A DNA stretch of 64,000 nucleotides from Thermoleophilia bacterium SCSIO 60948 (lineage in GTDB: Bacteria > Actinomycetota > Thermoleophilia > Solirubrobacterales > 70-9), in assembly GCA_021496505.1 (NCBI GenBank), contig CP053031.1, positions 806,001 through 870,000 of the forward strand, read 5' to 3'. The notes under the pieces are model-generated. The model did not search any database, had not been told where the DNA came from, and saw only the letters and a program-made list of their open reading frames with translations. Position 1 is the stretch's first letter; each line of letters begins with the position of its first letter. A program made the position numbers and the translations under genes. This document shows positions 15,423 to 23,215 of the stretch, one piece after another.

Positions 15423-15703
15423 GCTCGCGAGTCGTCCTGTTGCGCTGCCGGATGCCGACGGACCTGCTCTGCCCGTGTGGCGCGGTCGCGCGGAGGTTGC
15501 GGCGCGACGGAGTCGAGTTCGAGACGCGTCGGGTCGCGCATCGGCGCGGGGATCGGCCCGAGGTCGAGGAGCTGACCGGGCAGCGCCGGGTCCCGGTGCT
15601 GATCGACGACGACGAGGTGATCAGCGATTCGAAGCGGATTCTCGAGCATCTGGCCGACCGCCGCGAGGGTCTCGCGAGCAGTTCGATCACGAAGTCTGGC
15701 TAG
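15419..15703 (+). CDS. Glutaredoxin/GST N-terminal-like thioredoxin-fold protein
   Basis: 94 residues from a GTG overlapping the previous stop. A thioredoxin-like fold with an active-site-like CPCGAV at residues 18-23, the cis-proline motif RRVPVLIDDDEVISDSKRIL and a terminal helix resembles the N-terminal domain of glutathione S-transferases and glutaredoxins. The C-terminal GST helical domain is missing, so it is probably a small thiol carrier. Coupled with the SDR gene and followed by the iron-sulfur carrier. Confidence 0.7.
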   Translation: MSSRVVLLRCRMPTDLLCPCGAVARRLRRDGVEFETRRVAHRRGDRPEVEELTGQRRVPVLIDDDEVISDSKRILEHLADRREGLASSSITKSG

Positions 15704-15719
15704 CCGCGCGACGGGGCTA

Positions 15720-15725
15720 TACAAT
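15720..15725 (+). promoter_or_regulatory. -10 box TACAAT, leaderless geometry, for the iron-sulfur carrier gene
   Basis: TACAAT, close to the sigma-70 consensus, followed by exactly 7 bases and the ATG at 15733. Confidence 0.55.
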
Positions 15726-15732
15726 CTGAAGC

Positions 15733-16104
15733 ATGGAAACCCCGACTGCAGCGGTCACGCTCTCCGACGTCGCCGCGGAGAAGATCAAGCAGCTGACGAC
15801 CTCGGCCGACGGCGCCGACCAGGCGCTTCGCATCGCCGTGCGCGGAGGCGGCTGTTCGGGCTTCCAGTACGCGCTCGCGCTCGACCAGGTCAAGGCCGAT
15901 GACAACGTCTTCGAGGAGCAGGGCGTGTCGGTCGTCGTCGACAAGGTGAGCATGCAGTTCGTCTTCGGGTCGCAAGTCGACTACGTGGATGGGCTCCAGG
16001 GCGCCGGGTTCACGGTCAACAACCCGAACGTCGTCGCGGCCTGCGGCTGCGGATCCTCGTTCCAGGTTCGCGAGGACGCCGCCGAAGCGGCAGCCTCGGT
16101 CTAG
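15733..16104 (+). CDS. HesB/IscA/ErpA-type iron-sulfur cluster carrier
   Basis: 123 residues. An A-type carrier fold with the three cluster-binding cysteines in RGGGCSGFQYAL (Cys near residue 40) and the C-terminal AACGCGSSF (CGC pair), plus FVFGSQVDYVDGLQGAGFTVNNPN. It receives Fe-S clusters from a scaffold and passes them to apo-proteins. The length is near the usual 105-125. The gene has its own -10 box 7 bases before the ATG, so it is likely transcribed leaderless. It lies near Grx4, BolA, a ferredoxin reductase and HemQ genes, fitting an Fe-S/haem neighbourhood. Confidence 0.92.
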   Translation: METPTAAVTLSDVAAEKIKQLTTSADGADQALRIAVRGGGCSGFQYALALDQVKADDNVFEEQGVSVVVDKVSMQFVFGSQVDYVDGLQGAGFTVNNPNVVAACGCGSSFQVREDAAEAAASV

Positions 16105-16120
16105 GCCGATCCGAGTCACC

Positions 16121-16126
16121 TAGGCT
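16121..16126 (+). promoter_or_regulatory. -10-like box TAGGCT upstream of the ABC-F leader
   Basis: TAGGCT, the same hexamer seen before several other genes in this window. If used, it gives the ABC-F gene a leader of about 110 bases that contains two strong hairpins. Confidence 0.35.
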
Positions 16127-16132
16127 CATCGA

Positions 16133-16149
16133 GCGCGCGCCCGCGCGCG
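16133..16149 (+). terminator. GC hairpin after the iron-sulfur carrier gene / in the ABC-F leader
   Basis: Alternating GC arms of 7 bases close over a CC(C) loop. It lies 28 bases after the carrier stop; no U-run follows, so termination is uncertain. Confidence 0.35.
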
Positions 16150-16204
16150 AGTCAGCTTTCGTCCGTCGTCGCGTAGCGGCGCGGCGCTGCTTCCGTGTTA
16201 TTCA

Positions 16205-16224
16205 CCCGTCCCGGGCGGGACGGG
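16205..16224 (+). promoter_or_regulatory. Perfect 8-bp hairpin just upstream of the ABC-F start
   Basis: CCCGTCCC (16205-16212) and GGGACGGG (16217-16224) enclose GGGC. The hairpin ends 20 bases before the ABC-F ATG and could control access of ribosomes or act as an attenuator. Confidence 0.45.
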
Positions 16225-16244
16225 ACCGACCCCACCACCGACCG

Positions 16245-18143
<1,899 letters not shown>

Positions 18144-18157
18144 ACGCTCTCGGCCGG

Positions 18158-18236
18158 CGGGCGCTCGGGCGGTCACCGTCAAGGGGGCGCTCCCCGTCCA
18201 TGGGCGCGCGACAGCTGCGGGCATCCATGCCCGCAG
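18158..18236 (-). repeat. Foldback element, left arm (copy A, inverted)
   Basis: On the minus strand this segment matches copy B (18378-18460) at about four of five positions over roughly 80 bases. It includes a core palindrome at 18215-18236 with 10-base arms (CTGCGGGCAT / ATGCCCGCAG) around CC. Read on the minus strand, it keeps an open frame with the words GMDARSCRAPMDG. Confidence 0.65.
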
Positions 18237-18377
18237 AGCCCCTTGCCGGCGACAACCCGAACACCCGCCCTTGAGCCGCAGCTGCGGACGAGTTTCCAGA
18301 CTTCCTCCCGACTCAGGGTCGGGACGTCTGCCGCGCCGCTGGAGGCGGGTGATCGGGGATGTCCACCCGGATGAGCT
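18237..18377. other. Centre of the foldback element, no gene seen
   Basis: About 140 bases between the two arms of the inverted repeat. It holds a 12-base palindrome CCGCAGCTGCGG at 18276-18287 and a 7-bp hairpin, TCCCGAC (18306-18312) with GTCGGGA (18318-18324). I see no convincing reading frame; ORFs crossing it end in the neighbouring genes' shadows. The hairpins may serve as terminators for the two convergent genes. Confidence 0.5.
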
Positions 18378-18460
18378 GTGCGGGCATGGATGCCCGCACC
18401 TGCCGGGGCCCCATGGATGGGGTCGGCCCCCTCATCCGGGGGGACTGCCCGATCGCCCGC
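18378..18460 (+). repeat. Foldback element, right arm (copy B)
   Basis: Inverted partner of copy A. Core palindrome at 18378-18399 (arms GTGCGGGCAT / ATGCCCGCAC around GG). In the + direction the same open frame reads GMDARTCRGPMDG, differing from copy A by both silent and replacing changes. Its end overlaps a further hairpin, CGCCCGC-AAGC-GCGGGCG. Confidence 0.65.
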
Positions 18461-18487
18461 AAGCGCGGGCGGTCAGGTCAACGGGCG

Positions 18488-18892
18488 CTAGTCGCCCAGC
18501 TGCATCGGCGGGCTCTGGTGGGGGCCGCCGGGGACGAGGCGCGACTCGGGCGCCTCGGGGATCGCCTCGGGCTGCTCGACCCCGAGCGCCTCGGCGAGCT
18601 CGCCGGACTCCGCCATCTCCTCCATGATGTCTGCGCCGCCGAGCAGCTCGCCGTCGACGTAGAGCTGGGGGAAGGTCCGCCAGTCGGATATCTCACCGGT
18701 AGCCTGGCGCAGCGGCTCGAGCGCCGGGAGCACGTCCACGGCTCCGTAGTTGGTGCCCATCTGCTCGAGGATCGAGACCGCCCGCATCGAGAAGCCGCAG
18801 CGCGGCATCTCGGGGGTGCCCTTCATGAACAGCAGGACCTTGTTCTCGCGGATCAGGCCCTCGACCTGCTCCTTGATCGAAGAGTCGGTCAT
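18488..18892 (-). CDS. Monothiol glutaredoxin, Grx4/GrxD family
   Basis: 134 residues. The monothiol signature KGTPEMPRCGFS (CGFS active site, residues ~24-35), the TFPQLYVDGELLGGADIM glutathione-binding region and the WRTFPQ motif define class II monothiol glutaredoxins, which bind a [2Fe-2S] cluster with glutathione and pass it on, usually with BolA. The BolA gene lies directly upstream on the same strand. The Pro/Glu-rich tail of ~25 residues is extra. The ATG at 18892 is preferred over GTG 18901 because it lies exactly 7 bases after a TATCGT box. Confidence 0.92.
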   Translation of the reverse strand: MTDSSIKEQVEGLIRENKVLLFMKGTPEMPRCGFSMRAVSILEQMGTNYGAVDVLPALEPLRQATGEISDWRTFPQLYVDGELLGGADIMEEMAESGELAEALGVEQPEAIPEAPESRLVPGGPHQSPPMQLGD

Positions 18893-18899
18893 GCCATCC

Positions 18900-18905
18900 A
18901 CGATA
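18900..18905 (-). promoter_or_regulatory. -10 box TATCGT, leaderless geometry, for the glutaredoxin gene
   Basis: TATCGT on the minus strand followed by exactly 7 bases and the ATG at 18892. It sits in the 42-base gap after bolA, so the glutaredoxin can be expressed separately. Confidence 0.5.
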
Positions 18906-18934
18906 GTCGAGCCGACCCGCGGGCCCGGAGCGTC

Positions 18935-19165
18935 TTAGGCGGGGACGCTCGTCTGGATCGAGAGGGCGTGGATCGAGCCGTCGTCGAAGCGCGAGGCGAC
19001 CGCGGAGCGCACCATCCGATGCTGGTCGATCCGCCTGAGGCCGTCGAACTGCGGCGCCGCCACGACGGCCCGCAGGTGGTCCCCGCCGCCCTCGTCGATC
19101 ATCTCGACCTCGGCCCCCGGGAGGGCCGACTCGATCATCCCCTTGAGTTCCGCCAGATCGGCCAT
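18935..19165 (-). CDS. BolA family protein
   Basis: 76 residues, one BolA/KH-like domain: LKGMIESALPGAEVEMIDEGGGDHLRAVVAA with the conserved GDH, then F.GLRRIDQHRMV and the helix ending GSIHALSIQT, which contains the conserved C-terminal His. BolA proteins pair with monothiol glutaredoxins to bridge a [2Fe-2S] cluster and mature Fe-S proteins; the partner gene is immediately downstream. Start ATG is supported by GGAGGAG 7 bases upstream. Confidence 0.92.
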   Translation of the reverse strand: MADLAELKGMIESALPGAEVEMIDEGGGDHLRAVVAAPQFDGLRRIDQHRMVRSAVASRFDDGSIHALSIQTSVPA

Positions 19166-19176
19166 CGCCGCTCCTC

Positions 19177-20580
19177 CTACCCGACCGTCTGGCCGGTTCG
19201 CATCGCCTCGACCATCTCGTGGACGCTGACGAACTTGACCCGCGGACGACCGTGCGGCCTGCCGCGCTCCTGCTCGGTGGCGTCGATCGCCTGCCAGCCG
19301 GCGAAGGAGACCGCATCCGGCGCGCGCCGATCGAGCAGCTCCTCGATCGGCTCGTCGCAGTGAATCGCCGGGACGGCTCCCGCGTCGACGTCGGCGAGCA
19401 GCGTCGTGACCGTCTCGAGGGCGTCCTTCTTGTTCGTCCCGATCACCCCCGACGGCCCGCGCTTGATCCAGCCGACCGTGTAGAGCCCGGCGACCGGCGC
19501 GCCGCCCGGGCCGTCGGTGACCCGGCCGGCTTCGTTCGGGATCACGCCGCGGCGCTCGTCGAATGGCACGCCGTCGATTCCGGTGCCGACGTAGCCGATC
19601 GAGCGCAGGACCAGCCCGCACTCGATCGTCTCGCGCTCGCCGGTGTCGCGGGCGCGGACCTGCCCCGTCTCGTCGCGGACGAGCTCGTTGCGGCCGACGA
19701 CTATCCGCTCGACCTTGCCGTCTCCTTGGATCTCGACCGGCGAGCGGAAGAACCGCAGCACGATCCGCTTGCGCTTGCCCTCCTGCGGCTTCTCGGCGAA
19801 GCCCTTGAGCAGGTCGACGTTTCGCAGGTTCGTCGGCTCGGCACGTTCGGCCTCGACCTCCTCGGCGCTGATCGGGTCGAGCTCGGCGTCCGCCGGATCG
19901 ATGACGACGTCCGCGTCGGCCATCTCGCCCAGCTCGCGCACCTCGGGCGATGTGAAGGCCGCCTGCAGCGGTCCGCGGCGGCCGAGGATCACGATCTCGC
20001 AGACGTCGCTCGTCGCGAACGCGGCGATCGCGTGGTCGGCCGTGTCGGTCTCGGCGAGCTCGTCGGGTGTCAGGGCGAGCATCCGCGCGACGTCGGCGGC
20101 GACGTTGCCGTTGCCGATCACGACCGCGCGCTCGCAACTGAGATCGAAGTCGTGGCCGGCGAAATCGGGGTGGGCGTTGTACCAGGCGACGAAGTGGGTC
20201 GCCGGGTGCGACCCCGCCAGCTCCTCCCCGGGGATCCCGAGCCGGCGGTCGTTCGCGGTGCCATGCGCGTAGATCACCGCGTGGTAGCGATCGGCGAGCT
20301 CGTGCGCGGTCAGGTGGCGGCCGATCTCGACGTTGCCGAAGAAGCGAAAGCCCTCGCGCGCCGCGGTCTTCTCGTACATCCGCGTGACCGACTTGATCTT
20401 CGGGTGGTCCGGCGCCACGCCCGCGCGGACGAGCCCGAACGGCGTCGGCAGACGGTCGAACATGTCGACCCGGACCTCGCGCTCGGCGTCCTTGAGCAGG
20501 TGCTCGGCGGCGTAGAACCCGGCGGGACCGGACCCTACGATCGCCACCCGGAGCGGCTCCTGCGTCCCCGTCGCCGCCAC
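19177..20580 (-). CDS. fprA: FprA-type ferredoxin-NADP+ reductase (adrenodoxin reductase family)
   Basis: 467 residues. FAD-binding VAIVGSGPAGFYAAEHLL (residues ~13-30), the family block FDRLPTPFGLVRAGVAPDHPKIK, NADP-binding VVIGNGNVAADVARML (~150-165), IVILGRRGPLQAAFT and the C-terminal YTVGWIKRGPSGVIGTNK segment match mycobacterial FprA. It moves electrons between NADPH and ferredoxin, supplying Fe-S assembly, P450s or haem reactions. It is 11 bases upstream of bolA on the same strand and 4 bases downstream of hemQ, so hemQ-fprA-bolA form an operon. Confidence 0.93.
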   Translation of the reverse strand: MAATGTQEPLRVAIVGSGPAGFYAAEHLLKDAEREVRVDMFDRLPTPFGLVRAGVAPDHPKIKSVTRMYEKTAAREGFRFFGNVEIGRHLTAHELADRYHAVIYAHGTANDRRLGIPGEELAGSHPATHFVAWYNAHPDFAGHDFDLSCERAVVIGNGNVAADVARMLALTPDELAETDTADHAIAAFATSDVCEIVILGRRGPLQAAFTSPEVRELGEMADADVVIDPADAELDPISAEEVEAERAEPTNLRNVDLLKGFAEKPQEGKRKRIVLRFFRSPVEIQGDGKVERIVVGRNELVRDETGQVRARDTGERETIECGLVLRSIGYVGTGIDGVPFDERRGVIPNEAGRVTDGPGGAPVAGLYTVGWIKRGPSGVIGTNKKDALETVTTLLADVDAGAVPAIHCDEPIEELLDRRAPDAVSFAGWQAIDATEQERGRPHGRPRVKFVSVHEMVEAMRTGQTVG

Positions 20581-20584
20581 CGTC

Positions 20585-21286
20585 TCAGGCTCCTGCCGGG
20601 CTCACCGCGCCGATCGCGGTGCCGTCGAGCGCGTCGAGCGCCCGCGAGACCGACATCGAGATGCAGGTGAAGATCGGGATGTCGCGCTGCGTGTAGGCGC
20701 TCGACTCCGATCCGCGCAGCTCCTGGACGAGGTCGAGAAACCGGCCCGGCTCGTCGGTCTCGAAGGAGACGACGAACTCCTGGTCGTCGAGCCCGAACGA
20801 GTAGGCGGTGTTGATCGAGATGTCGGGATAGGTGCGGCCGATCTCGATGTGGCTCGACATGACCCGGCGGCGCTCGTCGATGCCGAGCGAGTACCAGTCA
20901 CGGCGCTTGTCCATCGGATAGACGAAAAGGTACTTGCGATCCGAGACGCATATCTCGGGTCGCACGGACTCGGTCGAGTACGGCGAGGGCTTCGTCATCG
21001 CCAGGTAGCTGTGCGGGATCGTCGCCCACTTGGCGAGACCGGACTGGGCGAGTACCACGTGGAAGGTGTGGATGTCCTCGAGGACCGGGCTCTGGCTGAG
21101 GATCAGCAGATCGGTGTCGCCCCGGGTGCCGACCGTCGAGTAGGCGCGAAGCGAGCGGTCGAGGCCGAAGTCCTCGCAGGCGGCGAGAAACTCGCGCTTG
21201 TCGGCCGCGCGCTCGGCGGCGTCGCGCCGCTGCCAGGCCGGGTCGAGCTTGAAGAACGTGAACTTGGCGAAGGTGCGCTCAGCCAC
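20585..21286 (-). CDS. hemQ: HemQ: coproheme decarboxylase (chlorite dismutase-like)
   Basis: 233 residues. The chlorite-dismutase fold has YPMDKRRDWYSL (catalytic Tyr region), VMSSHIEIGRTYP (proximal His ligand region), SFGLDDQEFVVSFETDEP and a C-terminal TQRDIPIFTCISMSV, all as in actinobacterial HemQ. It lacks features of true chlorite dismutase specific to perchlorate reducers. HemQ carries out the last step of the coproporphyrin-dependent haem pathway. GTG 21286 is preceded at exactly 7 bases by TAGAGT, so the operon message is probably leaderless. Confidence 0.93.
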   Translation of the reverse strand: MAERTFAKFTFFKLDPAWQRRDAAERAADKREFLAACEDFGLDRSLRAYSTVGTRGDTDLLILSQSPVLEDIHTFHVVLAQSGLAKWATIPHSYLAMTKPSPYSTESVRPEICVSDRKYLFVYPMDKRRDWYSLGIDERRRVMSSHIEIGRTYPDISINTAYSFGLDDQEFVVSFETDEPGRFLDLVQELRGSESSAYTQRDIPIFTCISMSVSRALDALDGTAIGAVSPAGA

Positions 21287-21293
21287 GGGATCG

Positions 21294-21299
21294 ACTCTA
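21294..21299 (-). promoter_or_regulatory. -10 box TAGAGT, leaderless geometry, for hemQ-fprA-bolA
   Basis: TAGAGT on the minus strand followed by exactly 7 bases and the GTG at 21286. The same hexamer precedes the SDR gene at 14351 at the same distance. Confidence 0.5.
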
Positions 21300-21383
21300 G
21301 CGCCGGGCCGGGGGCGGCTTTCGGCGCCGCCCGGGCGGCGCCGGTCCCTTGACGCCCGCCGAGCGCTCCATGACTATGGGCGC

Positions 21384-22970
21384 GTGCGAAGGGGTGTCAC
21401 AGCGATGGCGGCGGCGGTCGTCTGCCTCCTGATCGCGCCGTCCGCCGCCTCCGCCGACACCTTCAAGGTCACGACCGGCGCCGACCCGGCGCCCGGTAAG
21501 TGCGCGAAGCGCGACTGCTCTCTGCGCGAGGCCGTCAGGGCGGCCAATCGCCGCGGCGGCCGCGACATGATCGTCCTGCGCTCGGGCCGCACCCACCGGC
21601 TCGAGATCGCGGGAACCGGCGAGGATGCGGCGAAGACCGGAGACCTCGACGTCCTCGGCCCGACGACGATCCGGACGGCGAAAGGCGGTCGCGCGACGGT
21701 CGATGCGCAAGAGCTCGACCGGGTCTTCCACATGCTCGCGACGGCGAGGCTCGAGCGCCTGCGGATCGTCGGCGGCAGGATCGACGAACCGAACGAGACC
21801 GGCTTCGGGATCCTCGCGCAGACGAACCGGTTCGACATCGAGCGCTCGGTCGTGGCCAACAACGTCGGCCCGGCCACCAACTCGAGCGCCGGCGGGCTGC
21901 GGATGGGCGCCGGCGGTTCGGTCGTCCGCACGACCTTCAAGGGCAACGAGTCGCGGGAGGGCGGCGGCGCCGGCACGCTCGTCGGTACACCGGATCGTCC
22001 CGTCAGGGTCTTCGGCGCGAGGGTCCTCGGCAACAGGGCAGGCGTCGGCGGCGGGCTGGTCGTCTCGGGCGGGAGCGTCGTGAAGTCGCTCATCGACGGC
22101 AACACCGCCTACCAATGCGGCGGGCTCCAGCTGAACGGCGCGACCCTCGATCGCTCGAACGTGATCGACAACGAGACCGTGCCGACTCCGACCAGCCTGA
22201 CCTTCGGAGGCGGTGGCGTCTGCCTGGGGAGTGGCAGCGCGATCGTCGGTTCGACGGTCGCCGACAACTTCGCGAGCGAGGACGGCGGCGGCGTCGATGT
22301 CTTCGGCGGCGAGCGGATCGTGCGCTCGAGGATCGCCGGCAACACGGCCAACGACGAGGGCGGCGGCGTCAACGTGATCTTCTCGGAGGCTTTCACGATC
22401 ACCAGGTCGACGTTGTCGAACAACTCCGCGTCGGCCGACGGCGGCGGGCTGCGCGCCGGAAGCGCGCGCGTGATCGTCAACAGCTCGACGTTCAGCGGCA
22501 ACGAGGGCGTACTCGGGGGCGGGATCCTCGCGGACGATCAGCCGACCGGCGCCAACGACTCGGTCGTCGATCTGCGCTGGTCGACGATCACCGCCAACAA
22601 CTCGGGCAACGGCGGCGGAATCGCCGCGATCGATGGCGGGTCGTTCATCTCCGAGGGCACGCTGATCGGAACGAACTTCGGTGCGCCCTCGCCGGACTGC
22701 TCGGGCCCGGTCGTCTCGGCCGGGCATAACCTCGTCGGCGACGCCACGGGCTGCAACGCCTTCAACGCCGGTACGGACATCACGGGGATCAACCCGAACG
22801 TCTTCCCGCTCGCCGACAACGGCGGGCCGACCGAGACGGCCAAGCCGTCTCCGGACTCGGCGGCGATCGACAACGGCGGCGAGGACTGCCCCGCGAAGGA
22901 CCAGCGCGGCAAGCCTCGGCCACGTGGTGAGGCCTGCGACATCGGCTCGGTCGAGCTCGGCGGCGGTTAG
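21384..22970 (+). CDS. Secreted right-handed beta-helix protein (CSLREA / choice-of-anchor Q)
   Basis: 528 residues. A signal peptide (residues ~1-26, AAAVVCLLIAPSAASA) is followed by the CSLREAVRAANRRGG motif at ~46-60. A long run of ~25-residue parallel beta-helix rungs then carries repeated GGG, N.A..GGG and SNNSASADGGG phrases. The C-terminus has the choice-of-anchor Q ending (PLADNGGPTETAKPSPDSAAIDNG, then DQRGKPRPRGEACDIGSVEL). Such proteins are exported and probably adhere to or degrade polysaccharide; no catalytic residues of a pectate lyase are obvious. GTG 21384 gives a clean signal peptide. Confidence 0.8.
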   Translation: MRRGVTAMAAAVVCLLIAPSAASADTFKVTTGADPAPGKCAKRDCSLREAVRAANRRGGRDMIVLRSGRTHRLEIAGTGEDAAKTGDLDVLGPTTIRTAKGGRATVDAQELDRVFHMLATARLERLRIVGGRIDEPNETGFGILAQTNRFDIERSVVANNVGPATNSSAGGLRMGAGGSVVRTTFKGNESREGGGAGTLVGTPDRPVRVFGARVLGNRAGVGGGLVVSGGSVVKSLIDGNTAYQCGGLQLNGATLDRSNVIDNETVPTPTSLTFGGGGVCLGSGSAIVGSTVADNFASEDGGGVDVFGGERIVRSRIAGNTANDEGGGVNVIFSEAFTITRSTLSNNSASADGGGLRAGSARVIVNSSTFSGNEGVLGGGILADDQPTGANDSVVDLRWSTITANNSGNGGGIAAIDGGSFISEGTLIGTNFGAPSPDCSGPVVSAGHNLVGDATGCNAFNAGTDITGINPNVFPLADNGGPTETAKPSPDSAAIDNGGEDCPAKDQRGKPRPRGEACDIGSVELGGG

Positions 22971-23005
22971 AGACCCGTACCGGGGCCGGTCGGTGACCGG
23001 TCAAC

Positions 23006-23011
23006 TAACCT
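23006..23011 (+). promoter_or_regulatory. -10-like box TAACCT before the SAM riboswitch
   Basis: TAACCT lies so that transcription would begin about 23018, directly ahead of the first riboswitch stem. Confidence 0.4.
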
Positions 23012-23020
23012 CTGCTGCAG

Positions 23021-23124
23021 AGCCATCCAGAGCGACCGAGGGTCCCGGCCCGCTGAAGTCGCCGCAACCGGCCGCGGTCCCAGGACTCGAGGCACGGTGC
23101 GAACGCCGGGCTCGATGGATAGCC
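23021..23124 (+). ncRNA. SAM riboswitch (SAM-I/SAM-IV class) controlling metH
   Basis: The segment shows the conserved SAM-I/SAM-IV core in order: ATCCAGAG opening strand, GAGGGTCCCGGCCCGCTGAA, GTCGCCGCAACC, then GGTGCGAACGCC and closing TGGATAG pairing with the opening ATCCA. These match the family's GAGGGA..GGCCC..TGAA, CGGCAACC and GGTGCTAATTCC elements with covarying stems. It precedes metH by 92 bases, where a SAM-sensing OFF switch is expected. SAM-IV is the common form in actinobacteria, but I cannot decide between the subclasses by eye. Confidence 0.88.
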
Positions 23125-23197
23125 GCCCGCCGTACAGCCGCCAGTAGCCAAGAGCCGAGATGAACCAGAGCCGACCTGAAAGCCGATCCGTGAGCGC

Positions 23198-23210
23198 GCC
23201 CCGGGAGGGC
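23198..23210 (+). promoter_or_regulatory. Hairpin masking the metH ribosome binding site
   Basis: GCCC (23198-23201) can pair with GGGC (23207-23210), looping out CGGGA and hiding the GGGAGGG Shine-Dalgarno (23203-23209). An ATG at 23211 opens a two-codon frame (ATG CGA TGA) that overlaps the real ATG at 23216. Confidence 0.4.
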
Positions 23211-23215
23211 ATGCG

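Noticed and set aside
18359-19363. 334-codon + strand frame covering copy B, the glutaredoxin and bolA regions
   Set aside because: From 18488 on it is antisense to two clear genes. Only the first ~30 codons (the repeat arm) are of interest, and they are reported as part of the foldback element.
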